A stretch of DNA of 64,000 nucleotides, from assembly GCA_022829145.1 (NCBI GenBank), contig CM040755.1:13269063-13333062 (forward strand), given 5' to 3'. Below, in pieces: positions 1 to 12,239 of the stretch. The first letter of the stretch is position 1. Every line of letters begins with the position of its first letter. The notes under the pieces are model-generated. The model had not been told where the DNA came from. It worked only from the letters and a program-made list of their open reading frames with translations, and made no database searches. Origin of the DNA: Albula goreensis. Taxonomy: Eukaryota; Chordata; Actinopteri; Albuliformes; Albulidae. The position numbers and the translations under genes were made by a program.

Positions 1-2214
1 TAATTGTACCAACACATGACATGCTTTAATTTTTAAAGCCGGATTCATTCCAAGAGCCACAAAGGATCCAGTGATCACATCACTGTCATCCAAAGCTGTA
101 CCACAATGGTAAGGGTCAGTGGACAGCTGCTGCTAGTAAATCTTTCATTTTGTGATTACTGGTACTGTTTACTTCTTTTCCTCCAACAGGAATCATAACT
201 CTTCAATGGGGTATACTTATGTGGAAGCCTCTCCTTTTCTAAGGTCCTATTTCCCCCGTTAGCTCCTTCTTTGCAGTATCGGTGCAGTAATCTATTTCTC
301 ATTCTTTAGACTGAAGGTATCGTTCCCTAAAATCTGCCTCATTCATCCATTGTGCATCTTCTCTAAAGTGGGCCAACACTTTCCACTGCATCCCTAATAC
401 ACTCTCTAAAAAAGAAGCTCTCTCCATTGATTTGCCTGTAGGTCCTATCTTGTTGCATATTAGTCAGCCTTTCAATCTGTCTGTCTCACGATCCTAATTT
501 GGATGCACAAGTCCTCTTGTCTGTTTAGCCAAGCACCTTTTCATTGTTCCCATGTACATCAGGTTCTGCTTCACACAGAACTTCATTAATCACCCATCAA
601 TAGGTCTTAGGTCCATTTTTTCACAACACTTATCTCTAAGTTGGGACAAAACAAGTTGCAAATATATGGACCTGCTGAAAACAGCTCCTTATAAAGCCAA
701 ATAATTAGTACCACTTATTGTCAGTTGGCTACATCAATCAGTTTGGTTCTTCATCTTAATGTGGCTGTTTGTCCTTAGTAAAAGACATGCAGCCACTTAT
801 AAAAACTGGGGGGCAGCTTCTTAAAATTGTGTTCATTCACAGAAGCAGATAAAAAAGAATGTCAGGGCTATGGGAGCAAGAATTTATAATGCCCAGTAGA
901 CCTCTCTCTATATTTTTTTTTCTTGATGTTTAGAAAGGAATTCAACACATATATTTTACATTACATTACACCGCGGAGTTTTATATCAGATGGATAAAGC
1001 CAGGATTCTGGTTTAAACAAATTCTACATGAGATTCTACATGATTTCTCTATTTCCCTGCTGTGGTGGATTCAGCCATTTCCACAATGTCAATGACTCAA
1101 CTTTATGTTTTTGTGTGTGCATTATTTTCTGTGAGGAAACTGCAATGAGAAATCCTTACTTTGCGACAAAATATACCTACAGTAGTCACAGCATTAATCA
1201 CCCAGTGAAATTATGCTTCAGACATCCTCTTCACCAGACCAAAATTCAATTGTGAAGCTGAAAAGCTAACTAGAGAAAGAAAGTCATGCGCCAAGGTGAA
1301 CGCAGCTGAGGGAAGGTCATGTCCTCACTCCCAGAAGCCAGGTTCGGAGCTTGAATGCAATCTTATCTTTGGATCCAAGCAGACAGTCCCACAGTCCTCT
1401 GCTGGATGTAGTACTGGGGAAGAGGCCTGCATTTTTAGCAGGATGGTTGAAAAAAGGCACTTGATCAACAAATCTGCAGACCTCTCATCTCCCATTTACA
1501 TGCTTATCAAATGTGGTGACATGCCGAAGAAGGCCACTGAGCAAGAAAAAAGTTCTCTGCTACAGAACGATGTTCTGTGCTCTAGAAGTGCATTTTATAG
1601 ATGTTCAGTTTCTCTCTGTATCTTAGTGAAACATATTTTATGATCACCACTGAAGGGAGCACACCTGAACTGCATAAGGAAATTCACAATGTTTTAAAAT
1701 CTTTTCTAAATGGAATTTAAAATGCACTTTCAATATGAATTCATATCCCATTAAAAGCTATTATCATCATTAAGGGCATCACAGATGTATTACATTTTAT
1801 GCTCACTTTTAAATGAACAATGTTAAAAGCCGTAGTCGGCAATATACTTGTAAGGTTCTATGGCCTGATTTAACATATCAGTAGAAAAAAATGTATTCTA
1901 ATTGTACTCCTATCAAGTTTCTACTCAATTGTAGGACATTAGCAGTCACATTCTACATTTAATACAATACAGTGCAAGGCAAAGGGCAAAAAACATTACC
2001 CCAGTGGTACAGCTATAATAGAATATTGCCAAATACACTTATTCATAGATCTCATTTCCTCTATCATAAAGTCCTCTGCCAAAGTTAAATTAGTAAGTAA
2101 AGGTATTAATATTCATAGCTCTGTATATTACCACTGTGAGTGATCAGGGCAGAAAATGTGCTATATGTCTGATTTAGAGGTAAGACATGATATTTTATTG
2201 ATAATCCTTGAAGA

Positions 2215-2218
<4 letters not shown>
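1..2218. other. gene-free AT-rich stretch
   Basis: I see no supportable gene here. The reading frames are short, and none has a plausible protein composition. A good acceptor-like sequence (pyrimidine tract then CAG) ends near 189, but no convincing donor follows it. There is a small direct repeat of the word CTACATGA near 1025-1043. Confidence 0.6.
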
Positions 2219-2288
<70 letters not shown>

Positions 2289-2303
2289 CTCTCTCTCTCT
2301 CTC
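2219..2303. repeat. (CT)n microsatellite
   Basis: An almost pure CT dinucleotide tract of about 85 bp with a single G interruption at 2286. Read on the minus strand it gives an artificial Arg-Glu repeat frame, which is not a gene. Confidence 0.97.
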
Positions 2304-3690
2304 ATTCACTCTCTTTCTGCACATGAATGCATGCATGCGTGATTATGCCTTCAGTTGGAGCACTGAGATGTCACAGGGACCAGCTGGTTATGAGAGTTGA
2401 ATCTGTCTGCACAGACAGGGAGACAAACACAGCTGTGAGATATGTTTACCTCTCAGATACATGTTACATTTAGCAGACATTAGCTGTTGCCTAAAAGACT
2501 TCCAACAGCCCTCCTTTATATAAGGCATATCACCACTGTACTGTTTGGCTTCACTTCAGGTTAGACAGACCTGAGTAAGTTTAACTACATACTAATTCAG
2601 TTGATACAACTTCATGATTTCATTAAAATTTTCATGAAATTACAATGCTCATTTATTATGTCCTTGTCAGGTCATTGATAATACTGACAATGATACAGCG
2701 CACCCTGGCAGCACTGTCAATTTACATGTGTTTTTGAATGTTAATGTTTGGTTGGGACCACATTTTTGAATATGCAATCGCAACTTCACTAACAACTGCA
2801 TGAATCCATATGCAAATGCTGACAAATTTTACAAAAAAACAAAATTTCGAAAAATCTCTTTTTTTCCCATTCTCATCAATATTCAATTAAGTGGAGCACT
2901 AAGAATCCTGCATAAAATAAATGAATACATCAGCATGATTCATTTTCTTGCCTGGAAGTATGAGTGAATGCAGATCTCTTTTCTGGGAGCCATTATTTAC
3001 AGAGCAAGAAACGGCCTGTCATACGTTGCTCTACAGTGTCTCACAGAGTCCCAAATCCTTATTACTGCATGTAGCACTCATGGGGGCATCATGCAGTTCC
3101 TATGCATGGCTCCTCACAGGAAGTACTGCCAGTAGACAAAGTAACCTGGAGACATTCAACATGAACTTTGCAAAATGAAGAAAGAGTGACTGGGGCTGTT
3201 AGGTGGAAGGGCAGTAAAGAATTCAGAGAGTAGTGAGAACAGAAATCTCTAGAGAACCACAACTATTCCACTGTATAGTCAAAGACAAATCAAGAGGAGG
3301 AAATATGCAGCTTTCAGCCTGCACCTTTGAGCTGTAAAAACAGATAAACAATAATATGGAAGCAATCCCTGAGGCTCATGGGATTCTCTGGTGGCGGGGA
3401 GTTCCGTAGTAATACTGCTGTGTACTTTATGAGCTAAAGCTTCCAGCAGGAAGGCGGAGTGTGGTAAATGCTGGGTTTAGGTCCTAAAAAGTTTCAGGTA
3501 ATGGCAACTCTTCCACTTTCAACTGAAGCATAAAATAATCTATACCAACTGTGTTAATAGGTAAAAGACCATGAATTACAGGGTGGTATTTTAAGTGGTT
3601 TGAAATGTTTATCAACTGTTTCTATGTATCATACAGATGAGCACTATGGGAAAGGGGTAAGTGCTGAGAAAGCTCACCACTAATGCGGGT
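2304..3690. other. gene-free stretch
   Basis: Nothing supportable was seen beyond a short inverted repeat at 2403-2418 (CTGTCTG, two bases, CAGACAG) and a short TTTAGCAGACATT word near 2468. That word resembles part of the fish dispersed repeat but is too short to call. Confidence 0.5.
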
Positions 3691-3707
3691 ACCTTTGCAT
3701 CATTTAC

Positions 3708-3786
3708 TTAAGTGCTGCCATGGAGGGATTTCCAGAATGATGGCATCATCCTGCAGGCCCAGCAGCTGGTCTGCAGGATGTGCAGT
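3708..3786 (-). CDS. candidate coding exon of an unidentified minus-strand gene
   Basis: On the minus strand, a CTGAA branch-point-like word is followed about 30 nt later by a T-rich tract and TTTACAG, with the AG at 3788-3787. The 79-nt block that follows is clearly richer in GC than its flanks. Its first frame is open and reads like a real protein, containing ADQLLGLQDD and IILEIPPWQHL. A GT at 3707-3706 (GTAAAT, a weak donor) could end the exon in phase 1. If it is not spliced there, the frame adds Ser-Lys and stops at TGA (3702-3700), making it a terminal exon. A better GTGAGC donor lies at 3679, but using it would include that stop and imply a non-coding exon. I do not recognise the protein, and no partner exon was found in the window. 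A second minus frame and one plus frame are also open here, so the coding call is tentative. It could instead be a conserved non-coding element. Confidence 0.3.
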
Positions 3787-3930
3787 CTGTAAACAAAAAA
3801 AACAATGTAGACATTTTCAGAACAACTCAAGTACAGTAATTGTTGAGTAACTTATAAAAACTAAACGAAAAAACACTAAACTAAAAAAGAACAAAAGTAT
3901 AGTATTAATGACTGGTATTTCAGCAGTACT

Positions 3931-3951
3931 TTTCTTTCTTTCTTTCTTTCT
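3931..3951. repeat. (TTTC)n microsatellite
   Basis: About five copies of TTTC, pure. Confidence 0.9.
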
Positions 3952-4229
3952 GATTATCTTATAATTAATCTACTGGGATAAAAACAATCATGCAGTAGAG
4001 GGATTGAAAGTCTGTGGGTGTTTATTTGGGTCTGCGGTGTGGTGAGGCTGGTGTTGATGAAGGAGTAAGTCAGTTGCAGACACACTTGTTTCCTTCTGCT
4101 GTGCACATATGGCACCCCCAGCATTCTTTGTTTACCTGGAAGTCTAAGGAGGAGTTTACCTGGAAGGAAAATTAGCTCACCAGCACAAATCACAAAGGAT
4201 GGCGTGCTATGCTTCTAAACAACAAGAAA

Positions 4230-4545
4230 TCCTGAACGCCCACTCCCACCCCCCACCTTCATGGCCTTGCCTAGCTTGAGGATTTAATTCCTAAATGAGG
4301 ACAGTCCCCGTCCCATCCTCTCTTAAGAGAGGTCACGTGTCCCTGTCAAATAAGGGCATGGTCCCTACTGTCTGGAGCCTCCTGACAGTCTGGGATCTAC
4401 AACGGGCCGATGTACCAGACAAAGCGGTGCCCGCCACATAGCCCTGCTCACTGCCTGATAAGGATTAAACCCTCAGGGCCCAGACACCTCCTCCAAATCC
4501 CCAAGGTTAAAGGCTCCATTTCAGAAAGAGCCGCCCTCCTTCAGT
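4230..4545. promoter_or_regulatory. GC-richer block, candidate regulatory element
   Basis: This block is noticeably richer in GC than the AT-rich sequence on both sides and contains a perfect palindromic E-box, CACGTG, at 4334-4339 in the context GTCACGTG. A short C-rich run lies at about 4240-4257. No open frame of interest is present. The regulatory role is inferred from composition only. Confidence 0.22.
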
Positions 4546-6880
4546 GCTAAAAAGACTGTTACATAATCCATTTATGCAGCACTAAATGTGTTCCTCATTG
4601 AATGGGGTTACCCTTCTTGACGACATTTAAATAATGGAATACCGAAGCAGTAAAATTATTCTGCTCAGACACCTTTCCTAAAAATTAGTTCTAACAAAGT
4701 AACCAAAAGGCAAACAAATCATGTTAAGATTACATTTGCTGTCACTGACTTGTTTTGCATGTAAAACAAAACCTCATTTCTTTAGACATACTATCTGTTT
4801 CTCCAACTAAATTAGCTACTATGTGGAACCATACACAAAAAAGACCTTTAACACTAGCAAACAAAAACACATCCAAATGCCAGCTTAAACTGCTGCCTGC
4901 TGCATTCATCTGTGCATCAAGCCTTTCTAATACTGTGTTGCTCCAGCCCATTCCACTGAATGGGCTTTATACATAAAGTTGTGGATTCTTAAATCATGCA
5001 GTCATAAAAAATAGCAAACTGCTCAGGTTGAGGATATAAATAATGGATAGCCCATCTAAAAATGTTAACGAGTGTTCGGGTACTCTTTAACGATAAAAGT
5101 CGAGATCACCACTTCAGTCATAATTCTCTAAAAACATAATTCTCATATTGCTTTCTAATATGGGAATAGTGTACGAACAGCATGAGTAAGTAAATGCTCT
5201 GGTGTTTGTTGGAAGCAATGAAAAAAGAAAAGGGGCAGAGAAAAAGCTTTCTTTTCTCTCTCTCTAAAGGCAAAAGCTTTTTGTGGCTTGGGCTAGTTCA
5301 TAGCTCATTACTGAAATAACAAAAGAATAGTGCCATTCACTCTTAGAGGTAAATTGTTTCTTTGAACATGTCTTAGGAAATAAAATCAAGGAAAGAATAA
5401 TTATAGATCTTTCAAAAGACACATCATTTGAATAGAGTGGAGAGCTTCATTGTGGTGAACTCTGTGGTTGAGGCTGAATAACAATCATGACTATGTCTGG
5501 GAATCCTGTGAGGTGACCCTTTGGAATGTGATGGAGGGAGGGTTTCAGTAGGAGGGATATTCCCGTGATTTCTCTGGTCAGTGGTTGCCACACACTCATG
5601 GGTCCTCATCTGTATCAGCCCTGAAACCTCATCTTCAGGCATCACAAATTTTTATCTGTTTTTAGTTATCTACATTGACCCTGTCTTTTCAACAAAATAA
5701 CCAAAAACAAAAACTAGGACCAACACTGGTATGAGATAAGATGGATACAACCAGTATTTCCTGATCAACCCAAACAATCCAAAAGCATCAAGGAACCAGA
5801 CTGATGTCCTATGTTCAATTTCCTCTTTTCAGTAGCAAAGCATCAGGGATACTCAGATTGTGCTTCATGCTTCACTCTGAGGTTTTTTTTAAATCACCTT
5901 TGAATGTTTCTGAAGCCTTGACTACAAAAGAATTATCTATTTTGTGAATGGCATACAATACTAAATAACTTCTTTTTCTTCACAATGTGCAAAACAATTA
6001 CCAGAAACAAAATCAATGCTTGATCATGCATATTTTAGGTGCAACAGATGAAAGAAACACTGAAAATAGCAACCTCAAGCAAAAGTACCGATCTATGACA
6101 AAGTATTGCCTGTTTGTCAAAGTGAAAGGGTTATCATTGAAGTAACAAATAAAATTAAATAAATCTTATCTTCTCAGATTGCATAAATGAAGAGCCAGAG
6201 TTGTGCTGAACTAAAATTCGTCCCTGGATACAATCAACATTTTGCTTTCGCTTTCGACTCACAGTACAGTTCAATGCAAGGGTCTCTGTACTTTTGATCT
6301 TCACTACCACTTTTCAGCAAGATCAGGAAAGAGAAAGCTGGCACAATCACCACAATTTTTTTCAATCAATGAAAAAAAATACACTTGATTATTGAAAAAA
6401 AGATGCAAAAGCATATTTATTAGTGACAGTCAAGGACAAATGTTAATTGAATCCAGGGGTCAGGAAGGACAATGTTTTACATGTTTATTACAAATGCCTC
6501 ATGGTACAAAGGCACTAAAACATTCATGAAATCACTGCTAGAGGTGGTCAAATAGGAGCCAGCCCCTACTCTCCAAAACAGTCCCCTCACTCACAGGCTG
6601 AGAAAACACTGGCTCCATATCAGAGTGATTAACCACACGCCTGCTACTGCCACTATCAGTGGCTGGCAAGAGTCTACCACATCCCTAACCTGCTTAGCCA
6701 TTGTCCATCTGTGAGGTTTGACACACAAGCTTGCATGGGCTCCTCTCCTAAACAAATCTCTGATCTCTGGCTCCCCTGATTCAAAGTGTGAGCACGCAAG
6801 CAGTCCCATTAAAGGCTTTTGGTAAAATTGTTTTTTTTTTTTTTTTTAAATATGGCTCCGGTGGTTTCCTAACATGAAGG
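4546..6880. other. gene-free AT-rich stretch
   Basis: Short chance reading frames on both strands and no splice-flanked block. The only simple repeat is the T17 run at 6831-6847. Confidence 0.55.
6831..6847. repeat. poly-T run
   Basis: Seventeen consecutive T. No retrocopy or target-site duplication was recognised beside it. Confidence 0.9.
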
Positions 6881-7030
6881 GCCTTAACCCTCCTGAGATA
6901 ATATCACACTTAAGCTGCATCCTCCCATTTGTGCTGCAACTCACACTAATTCTAATAAGCTGCCATTGGGTGACCCACTTAAGGCCATACAGGCTCAGAC
7001 TTTCCTGTCTTCTTAAGCCTGATTTTACTC
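6881..7030. promoter_or_regulatory. candidate conserved non-coding element
   Basis: A compact block of mixed composition, without low-complexity sequence, containing words such as CATTGGGTGACC and CTAATTCTAATAAG. It has the texture of vertebrate conserved non-coding sequence, but conservation cannot be measured here. Confidence 0.2.
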
Positions 7031-7419
7031 ACAAACAACTGCTAATGAGGTTAACTAGCATAAATTACAAATTCAGTAAAACACAGCATCAGAGCGAATG
7101 CACACTTTAATTGGCCCGACACAAGTTGAAAACAACAAACAACGCCTTTCTCTGAATTGCTATTTTCCATGCTGTTATCAATGACCTTAGCTATCCGCAC
7201 ATCAAACACAGATGACAGAACAACACAAAATAATTGGGGAGATGCATTGTGTATCATGGGATTTCCAATTATAAAGAGTCGTTTTTCATTATCAGTTCCA
7301 CTAAGGTGTGTGACGTGGCAGGGGGACGGCAGTGAAGTGACAGAATGAGATTCAGTGAGATTCAGTGCAAGAAACCCGGAGGGAAACCATACAGGACAAA
7401 TATACGCACACCAATGTTT

Positions 7420-7610
7420 TGCATTTTCTTTATTGCGATGAATCTCCCTTGGCTCTGTTCACCTGATTCCCTGATCACAGGCTGGTATTACAGGCAGAGC
7501 CCATCCGAGAGAAAAAAGGAAGTTTAATTAGCTTTCTCTTTGAACAGAAGCAGACATTGACCTATCAGTGGGGAGCCAGACTCCACCCAAATTAGCCCTA
7601 TCCACATTGC
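7420..7610. promoter_or_regulatory. candidate conserved non-coding element
   Basis: A moderately GC-rich block with AGTTTAATTAGC (homeodomain core) and CTGATCACAGGC words and no convincing open frame. Upstream, at 7346-7363, the word GAGATTCAGT is repeated in tandem. The call rests on texture only. Confidence 0.2.
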
Positions 7611-7619
7611 ACGGCCATA

Positions 7620-8230
7620 TCATGTAATGGGTTAGTTTGTAGCACAAGGCAAGATCAAGAGGTAAACCTGCATTGATTTTGGAGGCTGTGACATTTCTCT
7701 GTGCAGCAGGTGTAGGTCACTAGTGAACAGCTGTTGGGCAGGAGAGCTTTCCCCTGCACTCTCTGAAGTGCCCAGAGATGAGTGCTCACCTCTAATACCT
7801 CATTAATCTGAAAGCCTGGAACTCTAGCCGGGCCTACCAGAATCCTCTTCAATCCACATTGTCTGTCACCGGGCCTGGCAGCACATTCAAAACTAACACT
7901 CCATCAAATATCGCCCTGCATCTCCCGGCTCTCTTCAAGCCACTTTGCAGCACCTGGAGCCATGTAATTAGAATTTCGGTACACAATGGGGGCAGATTGG
8001 CAGAGTGATATGTTTTTTTTTTCTAACTTAAAAAGGAACAAAAAAGTAATTCTCTTATCTATCTAGATTAAATGTCAGAGCAACTGAAGCATCTTTTGTC
8101 ATTTAAGGCAGAGATTGAATTCACCTAACATTGCCTGGTCAAACAGTTTTTGTTTCTTTAAGCAAGATTATTGCTATTTGTCTAAAAAGCATCTTTATGT
8201 AGCACTTGACTGATAAAAATCACTTAATGT
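7620..8230. other. gene-free stretch
   Basis: No feature is supportable. The minus-strand frame at 7655-7852 has no recognisable domain. Confidence 0.45.
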
Positions 8231-8239
8231 TCCTAATTT

Positions 8240-8540
8240 GTTCTTCAGTTTCCATTACAGGAGGAGCTGTGACATTATTAGAGATGAGCACTTCATGAAT
8301 AACTAAGTGATAAACCACTTAGGAGAGAATGGGTAATCACACTGCTAAATTGAAGCTCAACATTCATAGACCATTTAAAAATTAGTAAGATGATTCTAAA
8401 GGACATCAACAGATGCTAATTAAAAAACAATTATACATTTAATAATGTCCCCATCAGGCCATTTCCCCAAAGTCTTTGATGGGCAGTTAAACATGCAATT
8501 TGCACTTAATACTTAAGTATTGGAGTACTTCTTAATGTCC
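8240..8540. promoter_or_regulatory. candidate conserved non-coding element with TCF/LEF word
   Basis: This AT-rich but non-repetitive block contains several homeodomain TAAT cores and a TCF/LEF-like CTTTGAT at 8474-8480. The site names follow known consensus sequences. Function is inferred. Confidence 0.22.
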
Positions 8541-8549
8541 AAAACACCC

Positions 8550-9040
8550 TTTGGCCTGTTATTATTCAAAATGTCACACTTTAAACTAAACAGTATTCAA
8601 AAATTATATTTTATAATGATACATCTTTTACCTGCACAGTACCATCACCATTAACCTCTACAAAGTTGAGGATAAATTGTTTTGTGGATGGATTGAATTT
8701 GAAGCACCAAGGAGTTGCTGGATTTTGTCATTGGTAACAAACAGGTATGCATGTCAAAAACAATTTGAGGCAACGGCAAATCTGGTTTCAGGGGAAGTAG
8801 CCATTGCTGAAAGAGCTTCTCAGTACTGGAGTATTTCAATAACCCCACTCTGTCAATCCAGAGGCTTTTCAGAACTGCCTGCCAACTGTGAATAATTTGC
8901 GCTGCCTTTGGTTGTGGTTTTGTGATGCTGTCCACAGTTAGGAGGAGGAACTGATTTCTCTTGTGAGCCGGTCCAACTGAAAGGCTTCCAGAAATAAATG
9001 AGCAGAAATCAGGGCTGTGGTCCCCTAACTACGCCACTAC
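8550..9040. other. gene-free stretch
   Basis: Overlapping chance frames on both strands (8651-8935) and no splice signals that define an exon. Confidence 0.45.
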
Positions 9041-9043
9041 ACG

Positions 9044-9091
9044 CCCCCACCCCTCCCCAAACTCCCTAACCACCACCCATCCCCACCCCCC
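9044..9091 (-). other. C-rich tract, G-quadruplex motif on the minus strand
   Basis: The plus strand is a dense series of C runs. On the minus strand, 9066-9044 reads as four G runs separated by AGTTT, A and T, which meets the canonical four-run rule with loops of 5, 1 and 1. Further G runs continue out to 9091. This is structural potential only. Confidence 0.75.
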
Positions 9092-9094
9092 AAG

Positions 9095-10470
9095 TGCTCA
9101 GTGTTCCTCAGTGCTACATGCATGCAGTGTAGCTGTGAGGCCCAGACCTCATCCAAATAATGTGCACTTTAATCATGGCGCAAGGGGAAACAAAACGTTA
9201 ATGCATGCAAGGTCTGAAAGCAGAACACTGCATTGTGAGCCAAGTACAGCTGTCCAAGGGAGCCTTCTTCTCCATGTTTGTTCCCCCCTCCTTGCCACAG
9301 AAAAGGATGGCGGCTGTCCAAGTGCCGCACACTGCAAGCAAAGGGCGCAGAATGCTTCCCCGTGACTTGCACTCTCTTAAGTGAGAGAGCTCTTTGCTCT
9401 GGAAGCCTTTTTTATTTATACATAACCTGCTAAACCCAAGCAAATGGCATGCATTTTTTACATGGAATTGCCTGACCCATTTTAGAGAGTCTGGTCAGAA
9501 TTAAAATAAAATCTTCTTCCTCTCGGAAGGGGCGAGCCCCAGGATGTGGTGGAGAGGAGTCTATTCAAGGCAGACAACATTTACATACAGCTTTCTGCAC
9601 CCAATGACATGCAAGTCCACTAATGCAGTCTTAACTTGTGTGTGCAGGAAAATGCAGCAAGCTTCAGGTTTCTTATTCCACAAGTGATCTTGGCGATAAG
9701 GACACAGTCCCAGCTCATGGTCTCTGTAGCATGTACATGTTTCTGCGCTGCCTTATCCTTACCAATTCCCTGCCTTATGAAACACTGTACGGTGTTTTGA
9801 GGACTGAAACACTGGTATTCAGGACTTCACAGGTGAAACCTGAAACCCAGAAACGCAAACGCGTGTGTGAACTTAATCCTAAATTGTGAGATTTATTAAA
9901 AAGAAATTAATTTTTGTTTTTGTTGACTGTTTGCTTAGAAAGCCAATTAAAGTATTTTAAAAGAGAAAATTGAGAAAACCTAAAACAAAAATGTATACAC
10001 ATGTTAACAAAAATGTATATACAGTATAATATACTTCTGCAGGATCCGACTGGAACCATATTCTTGCTTGACTCACAGGAGGCTGAGATCCTAAAATGCA
10101 ATAGATGGTTATCGAGGGATGCAATCTAGGAGTGGGATTGCTTTCCCTTTCCACTGGACAGCACAGATGGCAGAAACACATAGCTTTGCTTTCTCCCAAT
10201 GTTTTTTTCTTTAAATCCACCCTTCCTCCCCCAAAAGCCTATGTATGTTCCCTATCAGATGGTGATGTTATCGTGTTTTTTGTTAATGTCAGGCACAATT
10301 TGCTCTGAACTCCCAAAGAGCATTATGATCCCTCTCTCACACTGTCACGTTCACAACTCACCTGGGTTAAAGACAGGTGTTTGCCTCCGGCCACTCCGGG
10401 GCAGTGATTCCCCAGCCTGTGGGTCAGTAAGCCACTGATCCAAAGAGCAGCTTGTTGTGTCAGACTCTAT
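9095..10470. other. gene-free stretch with overlapping chance frames
   Basis: Open frames on both strands at 9111-9443 overlap one another and show no family resemblance. A short GGGGCGAGCCCC inverted repeat lies near 9529-9540. Nothing else is supportable. Confidence 0.45.
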
Positions 10471-10474
10471 TAAC

Positions 10475-10765
10475 AGTCCGGCCATCTCAGAGTTTTAATT
10501 ACCCAGGCCTCTGTGCTGTAATTCCCAGCTGCTTGGTGGATGCTGACGCAGACTGTGACCTGGGACTCTGGAAGCTTATAGTTCTGACACAGCAATCACG
10601 AGATCCAGGGAGCCCATGCCTGGCATCTGGAATGAACTGGAGCACGTGCACGCAACTCAGACAATTACATGCAGGGGGCCATCACAAAGACAGCACTCTG
10701 ATCCACAACTGGCCCCACTGCACACACTTCATATCCAGAGAGTCTATGGCCATCCCTCAAAAAAC
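10475..10765. promoter_or_regulatory. candidate conserved non-coding element
   Basis: A GC-richer block with a GTTTTAATTACCC homeodomain-type core followed by mixed E-box-like words (CAGCTG, CACGTG-like GCACGTGC near 10641). The plus frames here (10452-10790) are two overlapping chance frames. The call rests on texture. Confidence 0.22.
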
Positions 10766-10769
10766 ACAA

Positions 10770-11380
10770 ATTTGCAAGTGGCGGTACTAGATAACAGTAT
10801 CTACAAAACTCCAACTTCTTTGTTTTATTATTTATGCTGTAATCAATTTATATGTATTATGCGCAGGAAGAACTGTACTTATGCTAGCAACCATAATATA
10901 GGGTGTAAGCAAAATGGTTTCCATGAAGTTAAGGTCTAAGTTCATGTTGGAATTATTGGTCATCTAGTCCTGTGGTGTGGTCACAACATCTATCTGGAAA
11001 TTCCATTTATAAGCACCAGATGGCATTTCCAAAAGAAAAAAGAAAAAACATTATGAAATTATGACAAATGTTTGCCTCTCAGAGCTCTGTGGGTCCAAAA
11101 GCATCATACATCGAATCACACAAAACATTGAGCACAGGGAGCATCCTGTTAGCCATTGTAAATTACAGTAGCCATAATTGCATTAGTTCACTAAGTAAAT
11201 TAAATCATTTGCTGAGCAGTCTGGGCTATTTAGACCTACGTTTAGATGCAACTTCCTCACAAGCATATAGTGCAGTCAATGTCCTTCGGGCCTCTGCCAT
11301 GTTTATCATCTCTCTTGTCACAGTCGATTAAACGAAAACAACCATGAATTACCAAAAAATATGTTGTTCCCTTTGGTTTT
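10770..11380. other. gene-free stretch
   Basis: AT-rich with no exon-like block. A CTCF-like core, GCACCAGATGGCA, lies at 11013-11025, one base off the usual core by eye. Confidence 0.4.
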
Positions 11381-11399
11381 CAAAGGCCCTGCTGTGTGA

Positions 11400-12070
11400 A
11401 GCAAAAAGCAGATGCAGCGTTCTGCCTGTCCCCTGCCAATGATTCCATCTTCCTTCATTCTTTTGTCTTGGTGTTCTCTGAAGCATGATTATTTCTCATT
11501 TCCCCCAGTTCCCAAGCAAAAGAAAAACATTGTTTTTAAGAGGCTGCCCAGCTTGGTTCCATGCATCGCATCAAGTTTCCTTCTCGATTAGGACTGTGAA
11601 ACGCAGGTGGAAACAGATTTAACCAGGCGGCGGCGCTTAAGAATTTATGGCTCCCCATAAACTCCTGCCTCATCCCCACAATATGTGTACTTCCAGGAGA
11701 GCATAAATTATTCCCTTTCAGGATACCACTACATTTTTTCCCTTCAGAAATGCATTGAGGGGAGCTCCAGACAGGACCCTTCACAGTGAGGCCTAGCTCC
11801 CTAAAACTGTCCTCTTGATTCCTACAGTAGCCCATTGACTCACACAGGACTGTGACTCACAGGGTCACAGATTGTCGGAGGACAGGTCAGGGATCAAAAC
11901 ACGTGACAGATGAGGAGGGAGTGATGTTGATATAAATCACAGCAGACACCCTGTGCCAGGTGCCCAGATCCAGCTCCTGAGGACTGCCCTGAGAGGTGGG
12001 CTGTGAGGGACCCGGCCTTTTCAATTACACATACCTGCTCTGACTTCGCCGGTTAAACAGCCAACAAAAT
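11400..12070. promoter_or_regulatory. GC-richer region, possible regulatory element
   Basis: This long block of mixed composition is richer in GC than its neighbours and includes a CACGTG E-box near 11901. A 99-residue minus frame at 11536-11835 has no recognisable features. Gene regulatory function is a guess from composition. Confidence 0.18.
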
Positions 12071-12216
12071 GAAATCCATGGTGTCAGAGCAGCAATTCTG
12101 GGTCCATTTTACAGTCATAACTCTCAAATAAATTAGAGCCACTGTTACTAAAATTGTTTCAACACATGGACCTTCCTCTCCATCTTAGCCTGTAGGGAGA
12201 GTCTGTCTTTGATTTC

Positions 12217-12235
12217 TTTTTTTTTTTTTTTTTTT
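12217..12235. repeat. poly-T run
   Basis: Nineteen consecutive T following GATTTC, with no recognised retroelement beside it. Confidence 0.9.
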
Positions 12236-12239
12236 AAGG

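Noticed and set aside
2106..2336. Arg-Glu repeat protein on the minus strand
   Set aside because: Produced by the CT microsatellite.
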